From a bacterium (GTDB lineage Bacteria; Zhuqueibacterota; Zhuqueibacteria; Residuimicrobiales; Residuimicrobiaceae), in the NCBI GenBank assembly GCA_029554865.1, contig JAKPUX010000191.1, positions 26,701-90,700 of the forward strand: 64,000 nt of DNA, in the 5' to 3' direction. The notes under the pieces were generated by a model. That model searched no databases, had not been told where the DNA came from, and saw only the letters and a list, made by a program, of their open reading frames with translations. Below, in pieces: positions 9,121 through 18,607 of the stretch (positions are counted from its first letter, which is position 1; every line of letters begins with the position of its first letter). The position numbers were made by a program, and so were the translations under genes.

Positions 9121-9818
9121 GCCCTCCTCCCTCCCCTCTCCTCGCCGATGATGCCCCCGTCGAGCATGTGGAGCAGACGGTCGGAGAGGCGTTCGGCCGA
9201 GGGCTGGTCGTGGGTGACCATAAGGATGGTGAGGGCACGCTCCTGATTGAGGCGCGCCAGCAGCTCGAGGATGCCGGCGGCGGTATGGCTGTCAAGATTG
9301 CCGGTGGGCTCGTCGGCCAGGAGGATGGCCGGGTCATTGGCGAGGGCACGGGCGATGGCCACGCGCTGGGCCTCGCCGCCGGAGAGCTCGGCCGGCTTGT
9401 GGGTATGGCGCTGGTCGAGGCCGACCAGATCGAGCAGCTCCGCAGCGCGGCGGCTGCGCACAGGGCGCTCCATGCCGGCGAAGATCATCGGCAGGGCGAC
9501 ATTCTCGAGGGCGGTGCGCGAGGGGATGAGGTTGAAGGACTGAAAAATCATCCCCACCGTGGTGCGGCGGTGGCGGGCCAGCAGCTCCCGGTCCATGGCC
9601 GCAAGGTTGCGCCCCCCCACCCGCAGCTCTCCCGAACTGGGGGTATCCAGCCCCCCGATAATGTTGAGCAGGGTCGATTTGCCGGAGCCGGAACGCCCAA
9701 CCAGGGAGATGAATTCCCCCGCCTCGACGGCGAACGAAACCCCGCGCAGAGCCGCCACCTCGGCCTTGCCCTTCTGATAGTGCTTGTGGAGATCGATCGC
9801 TTCAACCAGTGCGGACAA
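9117..9818 (-). CDS. ABC transporter ATP-binding protein, LolD/MacB type
   Basis: About 233 aa. The frame is open up to a GTG at 9869, but a textbook AAGGAGG followed by TTG at 9818 gives a start immediately before the conserved 'VEAIDLHKHYQKG', so I prefer it. Walker A GRSGSGKST, Q-loop near 'GMIFQSFNLIPSRTALENV', signature LSGGEAQRVAIARAL, Walker B ILLADEPTGNLD and the switch His in MVTHDQ are all intact. It pairs with the downstream permease to form an MacB-type exporter; no periplasmic adaptor gene (MacA) is adjacent. Confidence 0.93.
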   Translation of the reverse strand: MSALVEAIDLHKHYQKGKAEVAALRGVSFAVEAGEFISLVGRSGSGKSTLLNIIGGLDTPSSGELRVGGRNLAAMDRELLARHRRTTVGMIFQSFNLIPSRTALENVALPMIFAGMERPVRSRRAAELLDLVGLDQRHTHKPAELSGGEAQRVAIARALANDPAILLADEPTGNLDSHTAAGILELLARLNQERALTILMVTHDQPSAERLSDRLLHMLDGGIIGEERGGRRA

Positions 9819-9904
9819 GAGCGCCTCCTTTTCAGAGGGCATACGCATAACAACGGCGGCTTGTTTCACTTCCCCGATGCAGCTCAGGCCGCCGATCCTG
9901 ATCC

Positions 9905-9941
9905 GGATAAAAAGAGGGCTGTCTGCAAACCGGACAGCCCT
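9905..9941 (-). terminator. Intrinsic terminator after fumarase beta subunit
   Basis: On the (-) strand AGGGCTGTC ... GACAGCCCT (9 bp) followed by CTCTTTTTAT. Placed 23 bases past the fumarase beta-subunit stop. Confidence 0.8.
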
Positions 9942-9964
9942 GCCATGGTGAAGAGACCGGTTGC

Positions 9965-10528
9965 CTACTTGATGCCGTAACGGGCGATCCCTTCCTGATA
10001 GATATTGCCGCCGTGACAGTCCTGGGCCACGACCGCCGGGAAATCGACCACGGTCAGTTTGGCGATCGCCTCGGCCCCGAGCTCGGGCCAGGCGACAATC
10101 TCGCTGGCCTTGATCGATTTGGCGATGAGGGCGGCCGCGCCGCCGACCGAGACCAGATAGACCCCGCAGTTCGACTGCAGGGCTTCGGCGACCTTGGCAT
10201 TCATTTCGCCCTTGCCGATCATCCCCTTGGAGCCGATCGCCAGCAGCCGCGGGGCATAGGCGTTCATGCGGCCGCTGGTGGTGGGACCTGCCGAGCCGAT
10301 CGGTTTGCCGGGACGTGCCGGCGAGGGGCCGACATAGTAGATCAGATGACCGGCGATATCGACCGGCAGGGGTTCACCCTTGTCGAGCAGATCGACCATG
10401 CGTTTATGGGCGGCATCCCGCCCGGTGTAGATGATGCCGGTGATGAACACGCTGTCCCCGGCGCGGAGCTTCTTGACCACATCGTCGGTCAGGGGCGTCG
10501 TTATTCTGATTGCTTCCGCCATAGCCAC
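9965..10528 (-). CDS. Class I fumarate hydratase, beta (C-terminal) subunit
   Basis: 187 aa. The swivelling-domain subunit of the two-subunit [4Fe-4S] fumarase/tartrate dehydratase family: 'GDSVFITGIIYTGRDAAH', 'GPSPARPGKPIGSAGPTTSGRMN' spread over residues 30-90 and 'KLTVVDFPAVVAQDCHGGN' near the end. Together with the alpha subunit 28 bases upstream it would hydrate fumarate to L-malate in the TCA cycle. TtdB (L-tartrate dehydratase) has the same fold; the pairing with PEP carboxykinase makes fumarase the better call. Confidence 0.88.
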   Translation of the reverse strand: MAMAEAIRITTPLTDDVVKKLRAGDSVFITGIIYTGRDAAHKRMVDLLDKGEPLPVDIAGHLIYYVGPSPARPGKPIGSAGPTTSGRMNAYAPRLLAIGSKGMIGKGEMNAKVAEALQSNCGVYLVSVGGAAALIAKSIKASEIVAWPELGAEAIAKLTVVDFPAVVAQDCHGGNIYQEGIARYGIK

Positions 10529-10556
10529 ACTCCTTTATCGAAAAAAGAGTTCCTGA

Positions 10557-11399
10557 TCAAATGACCACCGATTTGTGCCGCGCGGCGTGGCACTGGATAT
10601 TGACCGCCGCCGGCAGGGATGCGATATGGCAGGGAAAGACCTCGACGTGCACATCGAGGGCGGTGGTGCGCCCGCCCAGCCCCTGCGGGCCGATGCCGAG
10701 CTTGTTGACCCGCTCGAGCAGCTCGAGCTCCATCGCGGCATAGAAGGGATCGGGGTTGCGGTCGCCGACCGGGCGGAGCAGGGATTTTTTCGCCAGCCAG
10801 GCCACTTTCTCGAAGGTGCCGCCGATGCCCACGCCGACGACGATGGGGGGACAGGGATTGCTGCCGGCGCGGCGCACCTTGTCGACGACGAAATTCTTGA
10901 TGCCCTCGGCGCCGTCGGAGGGAGTGAGCATGGCCACCTCACTCATGTTTTCTGAACCGCCCCCCTTGGGAGCGATGGTGATCTTGAGTTCCCGGCCGGG
11001 TTTGGTCTCGATCCAGATCACCGGCGGGGTGTTGTCCTTGGTGTTGACCCGCTGCAGGGGGTCGGAAACAATCGACTTGCGCAAATAACCCTCGCCATAC
11101 CCCTTGCGCACCCCCTCGGTGATGGCCTCTTCGAGGGTTTGGCCGGTGACCACTACCTCCTGGCCGAGTTCGACGAAAAAAACCGCAAAGCCGGTATCCT
11201 GGCACATGGGGAACTCCCCTTCCCTGGCGATACCGGCGTTCTCGATGATTTGTTCGAGGATGGCGCGCCCGGTGGGCGACTCCTCTTTGGCCAATGCCTC
11301 CTCGAGGGCTGAGAGGACATCAGCGCCAAGATAGTAATTGGCGTCAATGCACAGCCTGGCGACCTGCTCGCTGATGATTGGGGCTGCTATTTCTCGCAT
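10557..11399 (-). CDS. Class I fumarate hydratase, alpha (N-terminal) subunit
   Basis: 280 aa from ATG 11399, which follows a GGGAGCAGG site; the longer open frame upstream is not protein-like. The three cluster cysteines of class I fumarases are visible: MCQDTG (C66), SNPCPP (about residue 190) and VNIQCHAARH near the C-terminus. 'KGGGSENMSEVAMLTPSDG' is the substrate-binding stretch. The enzyme is oxygen-sensitive as a class, which fits an anaerobic or microaerobic host. Forms an operon with the beta subunit; an own promoter is visible upstream. Confidence 0.9.
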   Translation of the reverse strand: MREIAAPIISEQVARLCIDANYYLGADVLSALEEALAKEESPTGRAILEQIIENAGIAREGEFPMCQDTGFAVFFVELGQEVVVTGQTLEEAITEGVRKGYGEGYLRKSIVSDPLQRVNTKDNTPPVIWIETKPGRELKITIAPKGGGSENMSEVAMLTPSDGAEGIKNFVVDKVRRAGSNPCPPIVVGVGIGGTFEKVAWLAKKSLLRPVGDRNPDPFYAAMELELLERVNKLGIGPQGLGGRTTALDVHVEVFPCHIASLPAAVNIQCHAARHKSVVI

Positions 11400-11504
11400 A
11401 TCCTGCTCCCTCTGGAACGACCCGTGAAGCCGACTCGGGCTGTCCGGTTTAGTTCCTCTCCCTCCGGCCGATCCTTGGCGGCGGCCGGGACATCTCTGCA
11501 TTTC

Positions 11505-11533
11505 AATCTAACAAAGCCGGGGATAAATGTCAA
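11505..11533 (-). promoter_or_regulatory. Promoter of fumarase operon
   Basis: On (-): TTGACA (11533-11528), 17-base spacer, TAGATT (11510-11505), about 105 bases before the alpha-subunit start. Perfect -35 and correct spacing. Confidence 0.75.
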
Positions 11534-11543
11534 GGACTTCCGC

Positions 11544-11576
11544 CCGTTCCCGCCCCGGATCCCGGGGCGGGAACGG
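11544..11576. repeat. Perfect 15-bp inverted repeat with 3-base loop
   Basis: CCGTTCCCGCCCCGG / CCGGGGCGGGAACGG around ATC, 10 bases past the PEP carboxykinase stop. It lacks a T-run on either strand, so it is at most a T-less terminator or RNA stabiliser at the end of the pckG message, directly before the fumarase promoter. Confidence 0.7.
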
Positions 11577-11585
11577 CAGAGCCAC

Positions 11586-13367
11586 CTAACGCAGCCGCCC
11601 CTCAAGGGCGCCGAGTTCCTCATAAAGCTGTTGCGGGAAGCGCGGCCCAAAGGTCGCATAATACTCGCGGATGGAAGCCGCTTCCCTGATCCAGCCCTCG
11701 CGATCCACCCTGAAGAGCTCCGCCAGCTCGGCCTCGCCGATTTCGAGCCCGCGCACGTCGAGGGCGCCCGGGGCCGGAACATGGCCGATAGGTGTGGTGA
11801 GGGCCTCACCGGCGCCGCTGCAGCGTTCAAAGACCCATTTGAGCACGCGGCTGTTCTCGCCGTAGCCGGGCCAGAGGAAACGGCCGGCGGCGCTCTTGCG
11901 GAACCAGTTGACATAAAAGATCCTGGGCAGCTTGTCCGCATCGTGGCGGTTGCCCAGGCAAAGCCAGTGGGCGAAATAGTCGGCCATGTTGTAGCCGCAG
12001 AAGGGGAGCATGGCGAAGGGATCGCGGCGGATCGCACCGACTGTGCCGTCGGCGGCCGCGGTGCGTTCGGAAGAGACCACCGAACCGAGAAAAACCCCGT
12101 GCTGCCAGTTGAAGGACTGATGAATGAGAGGGACCAGTGAAGGCCGGCGCCCGCCGAAGAGGATGGCGGAGATGGGCACACCGCGGGGATCCTCCCAGGC
12201 CGGATCGATGGCCGGACACTGGCCGGCCGGGGCGGTGAAGCGGGCGTTGGGATGGGCCGCCGGCTTGCCGCCGTCGGGCGTCCAGGGCTCATGGAGCCAA
12301 CTGGTGAGACGGGGCGGCTTTTCCGGGGTCATCCCCTCCCACCAGACATCCCCTTCCGGGGTGAGGGCCACATTGGTGAAGATCGAGTTCTCGCGCATGC
12401 TCAGCATGGCGTTGCGATTGGACTCCATCGAGGTGCCGGGCGCCACCCCGAAAAAACCAAATTCGGGGTTGATCGCATAAAGGCGGCCGTCCTCGCCGAA
12501 CTTCATCCAGGCAATATCGTCGCCGACCGTCTCCACCTTCCAGCCGGGCAGGGTGGGGATGAGCATGGCGAGATTGGTCTTGCCGCAGGCGCTCGGAAAA
12601 GCCCCGGTGATATAGCGCTTCTCGCCTTCGGGACTGGTCAGGCCGAGGATCAGCATATGCTCGGCCAGCCACCCCCGTTCACGCGCCATGACCGAGGCGA
12701 TGCGCAGGGCGAAGCACTTTTTGCCGAGCAGGGCGTTGCCGCCGTAGCCGCTGCCGTAAGACCAGATCATCTTCTCTTCGGGAAAGTGGACGATATAGCG
12801 GTTCTCCGGGTTGCAGGGCCAGGGCACATCCTCTTCACCGGGCCGCAAGGGTTTGCCCACCGAATGCAGGCAGGGGATGAAGGGATTGTCGCCCAGGACA
12901 TCCAGCACCTGTTTGCCCATGCGTGTCATGATGCGCATGTTGGCCGCCACATACCCGGAGTCGGTAAGTTCAACGCCGATCTGGCTGATGGACGAGCCCA
13001 GGGGCCCCATGCTGTAGGGAATGACGTACATGGTGCGCCCGCGCATGCAGCCGTGATAGATGGGGAGCAGGAGTGCCTTCATCTCATCCGGATCGCGCCA
13101 GTTGTTGGTCAGACCGGCATCCTCGCGCTGGCGTGAGCAGATAAAGGTGGATTGTTCGACCCGCGCCACATCGCGGGGATCGGACTCGCACAGGAAAGAG
13201 TTGGGCCGCAGATCGGGATTGAGGCGGCGAAAAGTGCCCTTCTGTATCAAAATTGAACAGATCTGATCATATTCCGCCTGCGAACCGTCACACCAGTGCA
13301 CCTGGTCGGGTTCGCAGAGTTCCACCATTTCCTTAACCCATTGTTTTAACCGAATATTAGAGGTCAT
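11586..13367 (-). CDS. pckG: Phosphoenolpyruvate carboxykinase (GTP)
   Basis: 593 aa, ATG with GAGGAG 7 bases upstream. GTP-type PEPCK: the P-loop with the reactive cysteine [11 protein letters not shown] (residues 255-265, C261), the '[14 protein letters not shown]' metal site and '[14 protein letters not shown]'. It converts oxaloacetate and GTP to PEP and CO2, or the reverse in fermentative CO2-fixing cells. Full length for the family. A good promoter sits 40 bases upstream. Next to fumarase, it suggests C4-dicarboxylate/PEP interconversion. Confidence 0.96.
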   Translation of the reverse strand: MTSNIRLKQWVKEMVELCEPDQVHWCDGSQAEYDQICSILIQKGTFRRLNPDLRPNSFLCESDPRDVARVEQSTFICSRQREDAGLTNNWRDPDEMKALLLPIYHGCMRGRTMYVIPYSMGPLGSSISQIGVELTDSGYVAANMRIMTRMGKQVLDVLGDNPFIPCLHSVGKPLRPGEEDVPWPCNPENRYIVHFPEEKMIWSYGSGYGGNALLGKKCFALRIASVMARERGWLAEHMLILGLTSPEGEKRYITGAFPSACGKTNLAMLIPTLPGWKVETVGDDIAWMKFGEDGRLYAINPEFGFFGVAPGTSMESNRNAMLSMRENSIFTNVALTPEGDVWWEGMTPEKPPRLTSWLHEPWTPDGGKPAAHPNARFTAPAGQCPAIDPAWEDPRGVPISAILFGGRRPSLVPLIHQSFNWQHGVFLGSVVSSERTAAADGTVGAIRRDPFAMLPFCGYNMADYFAHWLCLGNRHDADKLPRIFYVNWFRKSAAGRFLWPGYGENSRVLKWVFERCSGAGEALTTPIGHVPAPGALDVRGLEIGEAELAELFRVDREGWIREAASIREYYATFGPRFPQQLYEELGALEGRLR

Positions 13368-13406
13368 TTCCGCTCCTCAGTTTGTGTATGGTTTATTCAG
13401 CGTGAT

Positions 13407-13435
13407 AACATACTCAGTTTTTGCATGAGAGTCAA
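13407..13435 (-). promoter_or_regulatory. pckG promoter
   Basis: On (-): TTGACT (13435-13430), 17 bases, TATGTT (13412-13407); the message would start about 13400 and have a leader of about 35 bases before the pckG ATG. Confidence 0.75.
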
Positions 13436-13772
13436 GAGCTAATGGCCGCCCCGGCCAGGCGGCCTCTATTGTCTCAGAGCGAGACACAAGGCGGGGGGGC
13501 TTCCCCGCCGGGAACAAAAGGCGCCCTTCCTCCGGCCGGAGATGGCACTCGTCGGCTATATTAATTGATTTTATTACATTTAAGAAGTAGCGGCATCCCG
13601 GCCCGATGATGTGATGCGGCGCACTTTTCATGCGGAGAAATTGGCCTGAAATGACTCACCCCCCGGAAGGAGCCGTGCGAGGCTGCCTCATTTCAATCCA
13701 CTTTCTCCCCCTGCTCGTTCAGACCGCCCCCTGCAGGCCTGGTTACAAAAAGGTAATTTGAGCAGATAGGAG
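13436..13772. other. Hairpin-rich non-coding interval
   Basis: No convincing gene in 337 bases. Four local inverted repeats follow one another: GGCCGCC/GGCGGCC (13444-13464), TGTCTC/GAGACA (about 13471-13487), GGCGGGG/CCCCGCC (about 13492-13511) and CTCCGGCCGGAG (about 13534). An AT-rich patch (about 13556-13590) could hold a (-) promoter (TTCTTA, 17, TAATAT). A compound hairpin at 13634-13708 is listed separately. Confidence 0.55.
13634..13708. other. Compound RNA-like hairpin (75 bases)
   Basis: Nested pairing: GGAGAAA (13634-13640) with TTTCTCC (13702-13708); TGG (13642-13644) with CCA (13698-13700); TGAAATGA (13647-13654) with TCATTTCA (13688-13695); and an inner GGAGCC (13669-13674) with GGCTGCC (13681-13687, one bulge). 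The 18 outer pairs are interrupted only by small symmetric loops, as in structured RNAs. No matching known family was recognised. Confidence 0.5.
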
Positions 13773-13801
13773 TTGACTATTTTTAATATTTTCTTTATAT
13801 T
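13773..13801 (+). promoter_or_regulatory. Strong sigma70-type promoter ahead of structured leader
   Basis: TTGACT (13773-13778), 17-base spacer of almost pure A/T, TATATT (13796-13801). Predicted start near 13807, exactly where a 14-bp helix begins. Confidence 0.75.
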
Positions 13802-13806
13802 ATAGG

Positions 13807-14005
13807 CTCCTTTTCACCAAACCACCCTCATCGGCGCCTGTTTTGGCACATGGTTTGCTAATAGTATTGGTGAGAAGGGGAATTTCGGGGAATAGAACCC
13901 CGGACCATTCTGTTAAATCTCCTCGATGCGCATACTCTAGTAACCATTTCACACCGCGGTGCCTGAAATGGACACAAAATTACGACAGCAGGCGCATCCC
14001 GGAGG
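13807..14005 (+). ncRNA. Predicted structured RNA leader of the transglycosylase gene
   Basis: From the predicted transcription start three domains can be paired by eye. Domain 1: bases 13807-13820 with 13868-13881, 14 consecutive pairs including U-G and G-U wobbles, with ACCA/TGGT inside. Domain 2: CGGGG (13887-13891) with CCCCG (13899-13903), closed by GGGGA-UUU/AAAUCUCC. Domain 3: CCTC-GATGCGC (13921-13931) with GCGCATC (13992-13998) and GAGG (14002-14005), enclosing CCATTTCACAC/GTG-TGAAATGG (13944-13970). No terminator lies between it and the ATG at 14033, so a 5' leader (riboswitch-like or protein-binding) is more likely than a free RNA. Class unknown. Confidence 0.45.
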
Positions 14006-14032
14006 AAAAGTCGGACCAACAAAGAAGAGAAA

Positions 14033-14848
14033 ATGAAAGCACAGCTCAACAAAATAGTTTCGAAAGAACAGCTCAAGCAGAAAGTGGCGAAGCTCAATGC
14101 AACCGTGAAGGCCTCTAAAGATCGGAATCAACGATTATTGGAGGGCAAGATGCAGCTCGGTAAAAAAGAGCTGAGGATAATCGCCGGATTGGTTTTTCTG
14201 ACCAGCTTTATATTCATCGAGGGTATCAGCCTGATGTCGGGCGATTTTCTGGGCTCTTCCCAGCGCAGCGGGAACGACACCATCAGCGCGCTCCTGCAGC
14301 AGCAGCAAACCATGGCTGCCATCGACAGCCAACGACGCACCAGTGTCAACAAAATCACGGGCATCATCTCGCGTTATAACCACTCCATGTCCGAGACCGA
14401 AAAAGAGCGCATCGCCAATGAAATCTACAAAATGACCAAAAAGTACCCGAACCTGAATGAGGATTTCATCTGCGCCACCATCACACATGAGACCGGCAAG
14501 ACCTGGAACACCCAGGCCAAGTCGCCCATGGGTGCCATGGGGCTGATGCAGATCATGCCAGCCACTGCCGCCTTTCTGGCTACCCAGGAGGGGATCGACT
14601 GGACCAGCGCCGATCAGGTCCTCTACGATCCGATCAGCAACATCCGTCTGGGCTGCCGCTACATGAGCGAACTGGTGGGCACCTTCAACCACGACGGCGC
14701 CCTTGCCGCCTACAACGGCGGGCCCAAACGGGCCGCCCTGTGGCTGGCCTCAAACCGCAACGACAGCACCCTCTTCAAGGAGACCCGCTCCTATGTGCCG
14801 GCGGTAAACAAGCTCTACGACCAGTTCCGCAGCGAAGGCATGATGTAA
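14033..14848 (+). CDS. Membrane-anchored lytic transglycosylase (SLT domain)
   Basis: 271 aa. Residues 1-39 are a basic helical stretch, 47-68 a membrane anchor (IIAGLVFLTSFIFIEGISLM), and about 130-260 the lysozyme-like SLT domain with the catalytic Glu in THETGKTW (E153), GAMGLMQIMPATA and AAYNGGP. It would cleave peptidoglycan glycan strands outside the inner membrane. An internal ATG at 14150 has a better site (GGAGGG, 4-5 bases) and would give a 232-aa protein starting just before the anchor; both starts keep all domains. A promoter and a structured leader precede it, a terminator follows. Confidence 0.88.
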   Translation: MKAQLNKIVSKEQLKQKVAKLNATVKASKDRNQRLLEGKMQLGKKELRIIAGLVFLTSFIFIEGISLMSGDFLGSSQRSGNDTISALLQQQQTMAAIDSQRRTSVNKITGIISRYNHSMSETEKERIANEIYKMTKKYPNLNEDFICATITHETGKTWNTQAKSPMGAMGLMQIMPATAAFLATQEGIDWTSADQVLYDPISNIRLGCRYMSELVGTFNHDGALAAYNGGPKRAALWLASNRNDSTLFKETRSYVPAVNKLYDQFRSEGMM

Positions 14849-14875
14849 GCCTGCCGCACACACCTGCCAACCACC

Positions 14876-14907
14876 AGGCGGCGCCCGACCGGCGCCGCCT
14901 TTTTTTT
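14876..14907 (+). terminator. Intrinsic terminator after transglycosylase gene
   Basis: AGGCGGCGCC (14876-14885), loop CGACC, GGCGCCGCCT (14891-14900) and a run of eight T. Confidence 0.92.
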
Positions 14908-14931
14908 ATCCCTTTCCGGCTGAAAAACAAG

Positions 14932-14960
14932 TTGTTTATCTCGCGATTTTTTTTTAAACT
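14932..14960 (+). promoter_or_regulatory. hutH promoter
   Basis: TTGTTT (14932-14937), 17-base spacer ending in a T run, TAAACT (14955-14960), 28 bases before the hutH start codon. Confidence 0.65.
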
Positions 14961-14988
14961 TTAGCGCATTTTTCAGGGAGAAAGCACC

Positions 14989-16551
14989 ATGCAGCCCATC
15001 CTCCTCGACGGACACACCCTCACCCTCGCCGACCTTCACGCCGTCGTCTCCGGCCGCCTGGTCGCGATCACGACCGCAGCCATGGCGCGCATGACCGCCT
15101 CCCGCGCCTGCATCGAGGGGATCATCGCTGAAGGCCGGGTGGTTTACGGTGTCAACACCGGCTTCGGCAAGCTGGCCAATATCCACATCCCCGACAGCGA
15201 ACTCGACCAGCTCCAGCTTAACCTGGTGCTCAGCCATGCCTGTGGAGTCGGGGACCCCATTCCCGCGCCCATCGTGCGCGCCCTGCTCGCCCTCAAGATC
15301 AACGCCCTGTGCAAGGGCTTTTCCGGCACCCGGCCGGAGCTGGCCCTTTTCCTCCAGGAGATGCTCAACCGTAGCATCCTCCCGGTCATCCCCTGCAAGG
15401 GTTCGGTCGGGGCCTCGGGCGACCTCGCCCCCCTCGCCCACATGACCCTGGTCATGCTCGGCCTTGGCGAGGCCTTTTATGAGGGCGAGCGCCTCGCCGG
15501 AGCTGATGCCCTCGCCCGGGCCGGTCTGCGCCCGGTGACCCTCAAGGCCAAGGAGGGACTGGCGTTGCTCAACGGCACCCAGGTTCTGACCGCCTATGCC
15601 GCGATCGCCCTCCAGCGCGCCCTCAATCTGGCCCGGCTGGCCGACATCGCCGCAGCCATCAGCGTCGAGAGCCTGCTCAACAGCCGCACTGCCTTTGATC
15701 CGCGCATCCAGCAAGCCCGCGGCCACCGTGAGCAAATCCGTGTGGCGGATAATCTCATCCGACTGCTCAGCGGCAGCGAGATCGTCGAGTCCCATGCCCA
15801 CTGCGGCAAGGTCCAGGACGCCTACTCCTCGCGCTGCACCCCGCAGGTGCACGGGGCGGTGCGCCAGGCCCTTGCTTACGCCGCGGAGGTGATCGGCACC
15901 GAACTCAACGCCTCGACCGACAATCCCCTCATCTTCGCCGATGAAAACGAGGTCCTCTCGGGCGGCAATTTTCACGGCCAGCCGGTCTCCCTGGCCTGCG
16001 ACGCCCTCGCCATCGCCGTCGCCCAGCTCGCCAATATCTCGGAACGGCGCCTTGAGAACCTGATGGACCCGGTCCAGAGCGGCCTCCCCCCCTTTCTCGC
16101 CGCCGAGAGCGGCACCAACTCCGGCTTTATGATCGCCCAGGTCACCGCCGCCGCCCTGGTCTCCGAGAACAAGGTGCTCACCCATCCCGCTTCGGTCGAT
16201 TCGATCCCGACCTCCGCCAACCAGGAGGACTTTGTCAGCATGGGGACCTTCGCCAGCCGCAAGGCCCTGGAGGTGGTGCAGAACTGTGAGACCATCATCG
16301 GCATCGAACTGCTCGCCGGCTGCCAGGCCATGGATTTCCGCACCGGCCTCAAATTCGGCCAGGACCCCCACACCTTCCGCTGCGCCCTCGAGCCCGGCCG
16401 TGGCACCGGACCGGCCTGGCGTCTCATCCGCAGCCGCATCGGCTCGATGCCGCATGACCGGCTGCTGCATGCCGACATTTGCACCATCAGCGCCATGGCG
16501 CACGAAAACATCATCGTCGAAACCGCCGAGACGGCGGTGGGTGGGCTGTAA
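14989..16551 (+). CDS. hutH: Histidine ammonia-lyase
   Basis: 520 aa, ATG with CAGGGAG 9 bases upstream. The MIO-forming triad Ala142-Ser143-Gly144 sits in KGSVGASGDLAPLAH; YGVNTGFGKLA (Tyr53) and the 'SADNP'-like 'NASTDNPLIF' are also intact. It deaminates L-histidine to urocanate in the cytosol. No hutU, hutI or hutG is adjacent, so the pathway genes must lie elsewhere or be absent. Aromatic-acid lyases of the PAL/TAL type share the fold; length and the histidine-type active-site stretch favour HutH. guaB follows after 64 bases. Confidence 0.92.
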   Translation: MQPILLDGHTLTLADLHAVVSGRLVAITTAAMARMTASRACIEGIIAEGRVVYGVNTGFGKLANIHIPDSELDQLQLNLVLSHACGVGDPIPAPIVRALLALKINALCKGFSGTRPELALFLQEMLNRSILPVIPCKGSVGASGDLAPLAHMTLVMLGLGEAFYEGERLAGADALARAGLRPVTLKAKEGLALLNGTQVLTAYAAIALQRALNLARLADIAAAISVESLLNSRTAFDPRIQQARGHREQIRVADNLIRLLSGSEIVESHAHCGKVQDAYSSRCTPQVHGAVRQALAYAAEVIGTELNASTDNPLIFADENEVLSGGNFHGQPVSLACDALAIAVAQLANISERRLENLMDPVQSGLPPFLAAESGTNSGFMIAQVTAAALVSENKVLTHPASVDSIPTSANQEDFVSMGTFASRKALEVVQNCETIIGIELLAGCQAMDFRTGLKFGQDPHTFRCALEPGRGTGPAWRLIRSRIGSMPHDRLLHADICTISAMAHENIIVETAETAVGGL

Positions 16552-16576
16552 AAAGTGAAACAACGGCCGGTGCTGA

Positions 16577-18085
<1,509 letters not shown>

Positions 18086-18162
18086 GTTGCAGGAGGACCG
18101 GAGAGCAGGCGAGGGGGGACAGCCTGAGGAGGCGGACGGCCTGATCTTGAAGCGGAGGGATA

Positions 18163-18192
18163 AAAAAAGCCCCGGCAGGATGCTGTCGGGGC
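18163..18192 (-). terminator. Intrinsic terminator of rpsT
   Basis: Stem GCCCCG-G-CAG / CTG-T-CGGGGC around GATG (18169-18192); the T-run lies on the (-) strand (18163-18168), so it serves rpsT, about 38 bases past its stop. Confidence 0.85.
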
Positions 18193-18230
18193 AAAAGGGG
18201 TCCAGAGGACGGCGCGATCGGGAGGCGCGG

Positions 18231-18485
18231 TTAACTCAGCTTGTTAATCAGGGAGGCGAGCTTGGCTTTCTGATTGGCGGCCTTGTTCTTGTGAATAATG
18301 CCCTTTTTCGCCAGTTTGTCGAGCAGGGAGGCGGTGCTGCGAAACAGCTTTTCGCCCTCTTCCTTGCTGGTGACGGCGCGGACCTTCTTCACCGAGGTGC
18401 GCAGTGTGTTTTTATAGGACTTGTTGCGCTCGTTGTCGCGCGTATTGGTCTGGATTCTCTTGACAGCAGATTTGTGGTTCGCCAT
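18231..18485 (-). CDS. rpsT: 30S ribosomal protein S20
   Basis: 84 aa: MANHKSAVKRIQTNTRDNER start, Lys/Arg-rich helices, 'KGIIHKNKAANQKAKLASLI' end. Binds 16S rRNA in the small subunit. Monocistronic, with its own strong promoter and terminator, between the convergent guaB and the divergent acyltransferase gene. Confidence 0.96.
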   Translation of the reverse strand: MANHKSAVKRIQTNTRDNERNKSYKNTLRTSVKKVRAVTSKEEGEKLFRSTASLLDKLAKKGIIHKNKAANQKAKLASLINKLS

Positions 18486-18512
18486 GGTTCCTCTCTTTTT
18501 TTATAGCCTGTA

Positions 18513-18541
18513 ATTATAGCAATTTTTCTATTAAAATGCAA
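18513..18541 (-). promoter_or_regulatory. rpsT promoter
   Basis: On (-): TTGCAT (18541-18536), 17-base A/T-rich spacer, consensus TATAAT (18518-18513) preceded by TTGC. Confidence 0.8.
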
Positions 18542-18607
18542 CAAATATTTGCATAATCCCCATTCTCTTTTCCTCTTCCACGGTTTCCTCAACCTGAAAG
18601 GTCCTCC

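Noticed and set aside
13377..13631. 84-codon (-) frame
   Set aside because: It overlaps the pckG promoter and the hairpin cluster, has no ribosome site and no protein-like pattern.
13660..13690. Group II intron domain V or SRP-RNA-like loop (GGAAGGAGCCGTGCGAGG)
   Set aside because: Only a few bases match; the AGC triad helix of domain V and the SRP asymmetric loop cannot be formed.
13868..13960. tRNA gene on (-)
   Set aside because: The stretch has a T-arm-like hairpin (CGGGG-TTCTATT-CCCCG) and an ACCA-like end, but no matching 7-bp acceptor and no anticodon stem could be closed at the right spacing; the same bases pair well on (+) as part of the leader RNA.
13995..14015. RNase P RNA signature (GGAGGAAAAGTCGGACC)
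   Set aside because: It resembles GAGGAAAGTCCGGAC but no other conserved RNase P region follows; a coding gene starts 20 bases later.
13440..14030. c-di-AMP (ydaO) or c-di-GMP riboswitch in the transglycosylase leader
   Set aside because: The gene class fits, but the conserved core segments of these riboswitches could not be found by eye; left as unknown class.
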